The translations under genes and the position numbers were made by a program. A stretch of DNA of 27,798 nt from Bacteroidales bacterium UBA6117 (GTDB lineage: Bacteria > Bacteroidota > Bacteroidia > Bacteroidales > VadinHA17): positions 1-27,798 of the forward strand of contig DIWB01000050.1 in NCBI GenBank assembly GCA_002428385.1. The letters are read 5' to 3'. The notes under the pieces were generated by a model. That model had not been told where the DNA came from. It did no database searches and saw nothing but the letters and a program-made list of their open reading frames with translations. Below are positions 23,631 to 27,798 of this stretch, piece after piece. Numbering within the stretch: position 1 is the stretch's first letter; the number at the start of each line of letters is the position of its first letter.

Positions 23631-23702
23631 GTCCTGCAGGTCTTACAGGTCTTGCAGGTCTTGCAGGTCGAAGAGACTTGCACGACCTGCACGACTTGCA
23701 CG
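23631..23702 (-). repeat. Two families of 9-base tandem words between ettA stop and the PL22-like start
   Basis: GTCCTGCAG, GTCTTACAG, GTCTTGCAG, GTCTTGCAG (23631-23666), a six-base break, then ACTTGCACG, ACCTGCACG, ACTTGCACG (23676-23702). The two halves can pair partly (TGCAGGTC with GACCTGCA), forming a hairpin. The tract ends nine bases before the ettA stop at 23712. Because the period is nine, it translates as a repetitive peptide in an overlapping false ORF. Confidence 0.6.
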
Positions 23703-23711
23703 ACTATCCTT

Positions 23712-25394
23712 TTACGCCAGTTTTTTATATTTAATTCTTTTCGGCGTTGTGTCTGCAACGCGTTTTTTATAGTTCTCCTCGTATTCCGAGTAGTTTCCTT
23801 CGAACCATACCACCTTTGAATCACCCTCAAAGGCCAGCATGTGGGTTGTAACCCTGTCGAGGAACCACCTGTCGTGCGAGATTATCACAGCACAACCGGC
23901 AAAGCTCTCGAGTCCTTCTTCAAGGGCCCGCAGGGTGTTGACATCAATGTCGTTTGTGGGTTCATCGAGAAGCAGAACATTTGCCCCCGATTTGAGTGTA
24001 AGCGCCAGGTGAAGCCGGTTTCTCTCTCCTCCCGAGAGCATCTCGCATTTCTTCTCCTGGTCGGCCCCGGTAAAGTTAAATCGCGAAACATAGGCCCTGG
24101 CATTTATGAGGCGGTTGCCTACCATCACATCATTCTGCCCGCCGGAGATCACCTCATAAACCGTAAGGGCCGGATCGATTGCCGAATGCGCCTGATCGAC
24201 ATAGCCGAGAACCACTGTCTCTCCAATCTCAAAATCTCCTTTCGATGGTTTCTCCTGTCCCATGATCATCCTGAAGAGGGTTGTCTTGCCGGCCCCGTTC
24301 GGACCGATGATGCCCACTATGCCGTTGGGCGGAAGGTTGAATTCAAGGCCCTCAAAGAGGAGCTTGTCACCAAACGATTTGGACACACCCTTCGCCCTTA
24401 TCACCTTATCCCCGAGTCTTGGACCATTCGGGATATATATCTCGAGTCTTTCCTCCTTGGCCTTCACATCCTGGTTAAGAAGGTTTTCGTAAGCGCCCAG
24501 ACGGGCCTTCGATTTTGAATGGCGGGCTTTGGGCGACATCCTTACCCATTCCAGTTCCCGCTCGAGTATCTTTCTTCTCTTTACATTGCCTTTTTCCTCA
24601 ACTTCCAGGCGTTTTGCCTTCTGCTCGAGCCATGATGAATAGTTGCCCTTCCAGGGGATGCCCTCGCCCCTGTCGAGCTCCAGGATCCATCCTGCCACAT
24701 TGTCGAGAAAATACCTGTCGTGTGTTATACAAATAACAGTACCGTGATACTGCTTCAGGGTTGTCTCGAGCCACTGTACCGACTCGGCATCCAGGTGGTT
24801 GGTGGGTTCGTCGAGGAGCAATATATTAGGCTGCTTCAGAAGAAGCCTGCAGAGAGCGACCCTTCTCCTCTCCCCTCCTGAAAGAATGCTTACATTAGCG
24901 CCGCTGTCGGGACATCTGAGTGCATCCATTGCCCTTTCGAGCTTATGGTCGATGTTCCACCCGTCGGAATAGTCGATCTTATCCTGGAGCACTGCCTGAC
25001 GGTCCATCAGCTGCTGCATCCGGTCGGGGTTCTCATAAACCTCCGGCTCCCCGAATTTTGCATTTATCGATTCATACTCCGAAATAAGGTCCATCGTGTC
25101 CCTGACTCCCTCCTCAACGACCTCCCTCACAGTGCGTCTGTCGTCAAGAAGAGGATCCTGAGGCAGGTGACCCACGGTGTAACCCGGGACGAAAGTGACT
25201 TCTCCCTGGTACTCTTTTTCAATACCGGCAATGATCTTCAGCAGGGTGGATTTACCTGATCCGTTAAGACCTATTATTCCGATTTTGGCGCCCAGGAAAA
25301 AGGAGAGTGAGATATCCTTAAGAACCTGACGGTGAGGAGGGAAGGTCTTCCCAACCCGGTACATCGAGAAAATTATCTTGTTGTCGTCAGCCAT
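23712..25394 (-). CDS. ettA: Energy-dependent translational throttle-type ABC-F ATPase
   Basis: A 560-residue cytosolic ABC-F protein (E. coli EttA 555), which acts on the ribosomal E site and links initiation to energy level. Two nucleotide-binding domains are complete: Walker A GLNGSGKST (42-50), signature LSGGE (171-175), DEPTNHLD (195-202); second GPNGAGKT (364-371), LSGGE (453-457), DEPTNDID (477-484). The first-domain arm insert (about 95-160) and the charged linker EWVRMSPKARHSKSKAR (282-298) match the EttA subgroup. ATG 25394 begins MADDNKIIFSMYRVGKTFPP as in homologues; the extended ORF to 25463 is rejected as it runs into repeat sequence. The upstream gap 25395-25719 holds palindromic elements only. 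Confidence 0.95.
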   Translation of the reverse strand: MADDNKIIFSMYRVGKTFPPHRQVLKDISLSFFLGAKIGIIGLNGSGKSTLLKIIAGIEKEYQGEVTFVPGYTVGHLPQDPLLDDRRTVREVVEEGVRDTMDLISEYESINAKFGEPEVYENPDRMQQLMDRQAVLQDKIDYSDGWNIDHKLERAMDALRCPDSGANVSILSGGERRRVALCRLLLKQPNILLLDEPTNHLDAESVQWLETTLKQYHGTVICITHDRYFLDNVAGWILELDRGEGIPWKGNYSSWLEQKAKRLEVEEKGNVKRRKILERELEWVRMSPKARHSKSKARLGAYENLLNQDVKAKEERLEIYIPNGPRLGDKVIRAKGVSKSFGDKLLFEGLEFNLPPNGIVGIIGPNGAGKTTLFRMIMGQEKPSKGDFEIGETVVLGYVDQAHSAIDPALTVYEVISGGQNDVMVGNRLINARAYVSRFNFTGADQEKKCEMLSGGERNRLHLALTLKSGANVLLLDEPTNDIDVNTLRALEEGLESFAGCAVIISHDRWFLDRVTTHMLAFEGDSKVVWFEGNYSEYEENYKKRVADTTPKRIKYKKLA

Positions 25395-25440
25395 GGAAAA
25401 TAATTTGCGACAATTTAGAAAAAAAACGGTATGAAAAAAA

Positions 25441-25518
25441 GGGTTGCTGGCTTTGCCCGCCATAGCTTTCTTCGACCACCGAAACGTAGTGAAGGTGGTA
25501 GCGGAGGCGGGTTGCTGG
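25441..25518. repeat. Nested palindrome flanked by 10-base direct repeats
   Basis: GGGTTGCTGG at 25441-25450 and 25509-25518 flank a 58-base insert. The insert has outer arms CCCGCC/GGCGGG and inner arms CCACC/GGTGG (25486-25490 region and 25494-25498 region), giving a folded stem. It could be a small palindromic insertion with a target duplication, or part of the same word-repeat class. The rest of the gap to 25600 is C/G-rich with no gene. Confidence 0.45.
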
Positions 25519-25633
25519 TTACTTCCCCGTCTGCGTTCTACTCCCCCCGCGTAAGCTTTCGAACCGAAAATAGCAAACTATCTAAAGGTAGGTAATTCCC
25601 TGACTTGTATATCGCTCATTATTAGTTCATAAA

Positions 25634-25654
25634 CCCCCTTTAGGGGGCAGGGGG
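25634..25654. repeat. CCCCC-TTTA-GGGGG hairpin with second GGGGG
   Basis: Perfect five-base arms at 25634-25638 and 25643-25647, followed by CA and another GGGGG (25650-25654), so two alternative pairings compete. It belongs to the C-rich/G-rich hairpin class also seen at 19998-20013 and 27191-27228. Confidence 0.45.
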
Positions 25655-25659
25655 TAAAA

Positions 25660-25694
25660 GTAACAGCCAGGTTCATAAAAACCTGTTCTGTTAC
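25660..25694 (-). terminator. Long hairpin after the small membrane-protein gene
   Basis: GTAACAG (25660-25666) pairs with CTGTTAC (25688-25694), and CAGGTT (25668-25673) with AACCTG (25680-25685), loop CATAAA, a 13-bp stem with a small internal bulge. On the minus strand it lies 25 bases after the stop at 25720 and is followed by TTTT. It is a plausible terminator with a weak T tract. Confidence 0.55.
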
Positions 25695-25719
25695 TGCGGC
25701 AGCATTTTATTACCGACCT

Positions 25720-26136
25720 TTATACCCCGCCGGCAGTGGTCTGACTGCCATTGTACCTTTTACTTTCAAACAATTTGACCGTCTCGTCCTGAAGCAGTAC
25801 CCAGAGGGAATAAACCCCCTTGAGTGTTCCGATCGGAATATTGAGGCATCCAACCGCCGCAACAATCATCACTATGAACCTTGCCCACGGCTGATACGAA
25901 AGAAGCCCGATGCCCCCTACCAACCCGAGTGTCGACAGGAATCCGATGAGCAAGGGCACACTTACCGACAAAAAGTTGAGCACCATCGAGGGAATCTCCT
26001 CATTGCTCACGAAACCATGCGCGAACCTCAGCGCAAAAAAGGCAGCAAGCGCGCCTACCAGACCTATGAACCCGAAACCGATATGTATGGCTCCGACCAC
26101 GGTCACATGCTTTTTCATTTTATTTATATCTTCCAT
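25720..26136 (-). CDS. Small multi-pass membrane protein of unknown function
   Basis: A 138-residue protein with three to four hydrophobic helices: residues about 11-39 (HVTVVGAIHIGFGFIGLVGA), 51-79 (MVLNFLSVSVPLLIGFLSTL), and 84-115 (WARFIVMIVAAVGCLNIPIG then GVYSLWVLL). The pattern QPWARFIVMIVAAVGCLNIPIGT is recurrent in uncharacterised Bacteroidota inner-membrane proteins, and YSLWVLLQDETVKLF is the usual end. I do not recognise a function. The start at 26136 gives MEDINKMKKHV, and a second Met at residue 7 could also start it. It is divergent from the small lipoprotein gene across 164 bases and is closed by a hairpin at 25660-25694. Confidence 0.65.
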   Translation of the reverse strand: MEDINKMKKHVTVVGAIHIGFGFIGLVGALAAFFALRFAHGFVSNEEIPSMVLNFLSVSVPLLIGFLSTLGLVGGIGLLSYQPWARFIVMIVAAVGCLNIPIGTLKGVYSLWVLLQDETVKLFESKRYNGSQTTAGGV

Positions 26137-26276
26137 GACAGTAATGTTTTAATTCCTTTTGTTTTCCATTCCGGATTAATGACACCCGTTTTGAAAAATA
26201 GTTGCATCAAAATACCTAATATTTTTTAATAACATTCGTTTTTGAATTAAATGTGGGGCACAATTCTTGCATTTAT

Positions 26277-26284
26277 TAATTTTG
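26277..26284 (+). promoter_or_regulatory. -7 box TAATTTTG before the small lipoprotein gene
   Basis: Exact TAnnTTTG match 17 bases before ATG 26301. A weak TGTG at 26252-26255 sits 21 bases upstream as a possible -33. It implies a very short leader. Confidence 0.45.
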
Positions 26285-26300
26285 TAAAAAACCCCGGCAT

Positions 26301-26531
26301 ATGAAACGGATAATAATTATCGCCATATCATTCACACTCCTTACCGTTGCATTCACTTCATGCGAAGTTCTCGGAACATGCAAGATATGCCGTGAGATTA
26401 CCTTCCAGACAGGCCGCGGAATAATAAATGAGGGTCCCGAAGCAGAGTACTGCGATGCTGAACTGATCGCAAAAGAAACCCAGGACGACCTGGTGATAGG
26501 TGATAAGCGCTACTACTGGGAATGCAGATAA
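26301..26531 (+). CDS. Small cysteine-rich lipoprotein
   Basis: A 76-residue exported protein. The signal (MKRIIIIAISFTLLTVAFTSC) ends in a lipobox FTSC with the lipidated Cys at 21. The mature part has four further cysteines (in GTCKICRE, EYCDAE and the end WECR), so one or two disulfides are likely in the periplasm. It is a short type common in Bacteroidota genomes with no assigned role. It has a -7 box close upstream and is not followed by a gene on the same operon. The true start is supported by the signal peptide. I do not recognise a family. Confidence 0.7.
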   Translation: MKRIIIIAISFTLLTVAFTSCEVLGTCKICREITFQTGRGIINEGPEAEYCDAELIAKETQDDLVIGDKRYYWECR

Positions 26532-26582
26532 TTATATCCTTCCTCCTGTTTTGACGAAAGGCTGTTTTCTTTGACTAAAACT

Positions 26583-26613
26583 TTTGATAATTGGGTTTGC
26601 GGCATTAATTTTG
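26583..26613 (+). promoter_or_regulatory. Consensus promoter of the receiver-domain gene
   Basis: TTTG (26583-26586), 19 bases, then TAATTTTG (26606-26613): both boxes are exact and the spacing is ideal for the Bacteroidota sigma factor. It is the best promoter in the window. The transcript should start near 26620, giving an 80-base leader with the repeat pair described next. Confidence 0.7.
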
Positions 26614-26615
26614 TT

Positions 26616-26667
26616 TATAAGTTGTTAATAATTGTGCCTGCTAATGAAGCTGACAATTATAAGTTGT
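26616..26667 (+). promoter_or_regulatory. Two TATAAGTTGT direct repeats in the leader
   Basis: TATAAGTTGT occurs at 26616-26625 and 26658-26667, 42 bases apart (four helical turns), around the predicted transcription start. The second copy is inside GACAA...TTGTC, a short inverted repeat (26652-26668). They could bind a regulator. No factor is known for them. Confidence 0.35.
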
Positions 26668-26699
26668 CGTAAATTAGTAACAGTCAAATTCAATTTTAT

Positions 26700-27125
26700 A
26701 TGTCCTTGAACTTCAGCAGCTTAGAATTAACAGACAAGACAATAGTCATTGTTGAGGATGATGTACCTTCGATCCGGTATTATGAAACTCTCCTTCAAAG
26801 TTCAGGGGCTGAGGTTATCAAATTTCGTACGGGAAGGGATTTTATTGATTTTCTGAACAATAATGACAGCAAAATCGACCTGGTGATAATGGATTTCCTT
26901 ATTCCGCTGGTAAACGGCATCGACTGCACCAGGATGTTAAGGAAAACCAGGAAGAACGTGCCGGTTCTCATGATCACAGCCTACTCATCGGAACAGTCAA
27001 AATCAGAGGCGTTTATCGCGGGTTGTACAGAATACATTCTCAAACCGGTTTACCCTGAGAAGGTCTATGCCCTCCTTGAGAAATACCTCAAACAGGAGGT
27101 AAATCAGGCTCTGTTTCGTTCCTGA
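26700..27125 (+). CDS. Stand-alone receiver-domain response regulator
   Basis: A 141-residue CheY-like protein made of one REC domain without an output domain. The acidic pocket is Glu19-Asp20-Asp21 (VIVEDD), the phosphoacceptor is Asp65 (VIMDFLIP), with Thr93 (ITAY) and Lys115 (LKPV) as the switch and catalytic lysine. All five key residues are present, so it should accept phosphate from a histidine kinase. No kinase gene is nearby, so it is an orphan; the partner may be a hybrid kinase elsewhere. It has a strong own promoter with a long leader. No DNA-binding domain follows; its stop is followed by intergenic repeats. Confidence 0.92.
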   Translation: MSLNFSSLELTDKTIVIVEDDVPSIRYYETLLQSSGAEVIKFRTGRDFIDFLNNNDSKIDLVIMDFLIPLVNGIDCTRMLRKTRKNVPVLMITAYSSEQSKSEAFIAGCTEYILKPVYPEKVYALLEKYLKQEVNQALFRS

Positions 27126-27190
27126 AAATCATTTTTATTACAGTGGTTACTGCATTTATGATGCGGAGAACTCTGTTGTAGTCTGTTAAC

Positions 27191-27228
27191 CCCCCATCCC
27201 GAAAGCTTTCGGGACCCCTAAAGGAGGG
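27191..27228. repeat. Perfect 18-bp palindrome nested in a C/G hairpin
   Basis: TCCCGAAAGCTTTCGGGA (27197-27214) is its own reverse complement. It sits between CCCCCC and CCCCTAAAGGAGGG, as if placed inside a larger CCCC...GGGG hairpin of the type seen at 25634. It follows the receiver gene by about 70 bases and may serve as its transcription end. Confidence 0.45.
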
Positions 27229-27373
27229 CTTAAAGAACTAATGATGAGCTATATATAAGTTTGGAAATGATCTACACATTGATAGTTAACTGTCCTGTTA
27301 TGCGCGAAAGACACCCAAGGTTAAGCTGTGGTTTTATTTCCAGGATTTTCTACCGTACCAAACATGATAATCA

Positions 27374-27413
27374 TTGCGAAAATATTCGTACATATCGTTG
27401 CGAAAATATTCGT
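27374..27413. repeat. Two 17-base direct repeats at a 24-base period
   Basis: TTGCGAAAATATTCGTA occurs exactly at 27374-27390 and 27398-27414. Each copy contains CGAA...TTCG arms. There is no gene directly downstream within 100 bases, so an operator role is only a guess. The surrounding 27126-27798 has no convincing gene. Confidence 0.5.
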
Positions 27414-27473
27414 AAAAGGTTCAACCGACCGCCTCACACCTCTTTTCCAGGTAATTCATTAATGATTGATGAG

Positions 27474-27507
27474 ATCCCGCATCCCGTAAGAAACCGGGAT
27501 ACGGGAT
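27474..27507. repeat. 13-bp stem hairpin with one mismatch
   Basis: Left arm 27474-27486 (ATCCCGCATCCCG) and right arm 27495-27507 (CGGGATACGGGAT) pair with one mismatch around the loop TAAGAAAC. Each arm is itself an internal duplication of ATCCCG. No T run follows, so it is not called a terminator. Confidence 0.5.
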
Positions 27508-27536
27508 GATATCGGAAAAGGTGGAGAATCCACATA

Positions 27537-27662
27537 TTGGAAAATAATCAAAGCGGATTAAGAGTAATCAGTGACCACGAGGCAAGGGATCTCATTAAAT
27601 CAGCACTGCGCTGGAAAAATTCAGGTCGGGACACCCAATTTTTAATTAAAACTTTAAATTAA
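27537..27662 (+). other. Short unassigned open frame in the terminal gap
   Basis: A frame from TTG 27537 to TAA 27662 encodes 41 residues with protein-like composition, including GLRVISDHEARDLIKSALRW. It has no ATG, no promoter seen, and is preceded by an in-frame TGA near 27507. It could be a gene remnant or chance. I do not recognise a family and would not annotate it as a gene. Confidence 0.2.
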
Positions 27663-27686
27663 AGAGTATATAACTGCCAGTTACCA

Positions 27687-27773
27687 GGGGACTTTAGTCC
27701 CCCGGAAAAAGCGAAAGGGGGCTAAAGCCCCACGTACATGGGGAGTGCCTCAACCGTCGGCTGAAGCCGACGG
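27687..27773. repeat. Three successive palindromes with a related core
   Basis: GGGGACT-tt-AGTCCCC (27687-27702), GGGGCT-aa-AGCCCC (27718-27731) and CCGTCGGCT-ga-AGCCGACGG (27754-27773). All three have a CT-x-AG centre with short loops and growing stems of 7, 6 and 9 bp. They are close to the window end and may continue beyond it. They resemble the palindromes at 1951-2146 in type, not in sequence. Confidence 0.55.
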
Positions 27774-27798
27774 CAAAAAGAAGAACTGCCTCAGGTAG

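Noticed and set aside
23631..23702. CRISPR-like array
   Set aside because: Units are only nine bases, directly adjacent and degenerate, with no spacers and no cas genes nearby.
23597..23830. Repetitive Cys-Lys-Thr/Val-Gln-Val peptide
   Set aside because: It is the translation of a nine-base non-coding repeat, whose period happens to be a multiple of three.
25395..25463. N-terminal extension of EttA
   Set aside because: Homologues start with the ATG at 25394; the extension includes the first copy of an intergenic repeat.
27261..27509. 82-codon open frame in the terminal gap
   Set aside because: It crosses the 17-base direct repeats and the 13-bp hairpin, has no family resemblance and a poor composition.

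Overview
The window reads as a chromosomal (probably metagenome-assembled) segment of a Bacteroidota bacterium, most likely a free-living polysaccharide-degrading Bacteroidales-type lineage. The pointers are a secreted protein with a type IX secretion C-terminal tail, Bacteroidota-type promoters (TTTG ... TAnnTTTG) before several genes, few purine-rich ribosome sites, lipoproteins with short lipoboxes, a GH92 glycosidase remnant and a PL22-like beta-propeller. TGA works as a normal stop in most genes here. No rRNA, tRNA, CRISPR array, prophage or intact insertion sequence was recognised.

Layout. 1-3300 is visibly AT-richer than the rest: a DsrE-family protein, a membrane-protein gene interrupted by two in-frame TGA codons, a TM1586-type nitroreductase, a palindrome-filled gap, and proC on the minus strand. 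3305-7775 holds a secreted beta-barrel-like protein, a DUF1846 protein, an AlbA_2/winged-helix protein and asnA. 8282-12051 holds a lysine 2,3-aminomutase-family radical SAM enzyme with a changed substrate pocket, an RluA-type pseudouridine synthase, and a T9SS cargo protein divergent from it. 12161-14294 (minus) carries a flavodoxin-like exported protein and a PQQ-repeat lipoprotein.

14479-21271 (plus) looks like a carbohydrate-processing run: a Gfo/Idh/MocA dehydrogenase, a HGSNAT-like membrane acyltransferase, a decayed GH92 alpha-mannosidase, an exported CE1-like esterase and an iron-dependent alcohol dehydrogenase. A fragment of an Xaa-Pro dipeptidyl-peptidase on the opposite strand is fused tail-to-tail to the GH92 remnant. 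21434-22098 is an overlapping HEPN/MNT pair. 22254-25394 (minus) has a PL22-like secreted propeller and ettA. The end holds a small membrane protein, a small lipoprotein, a stand-alone receiver-domain protein and about 670 bases of palindromes and short repeats.

The most notable signals are not a new multi-gene system. They are the aminomutase whose two lysine-binding aspartates are His and Asn; the cluster of broken genes (two TGA codons in one frame, internal deletions in GH92, the GH92/peptidase junction); and many non-coding repeats. The repeats fall into two kinds: 7-9-base tandem 'words', each with its own unit, placed at gene ends, and varied C/G-rich palindromes that fill the longer gaps. 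Family assignments come from reading the protein sequences and from memory of the families; no database search was possible.
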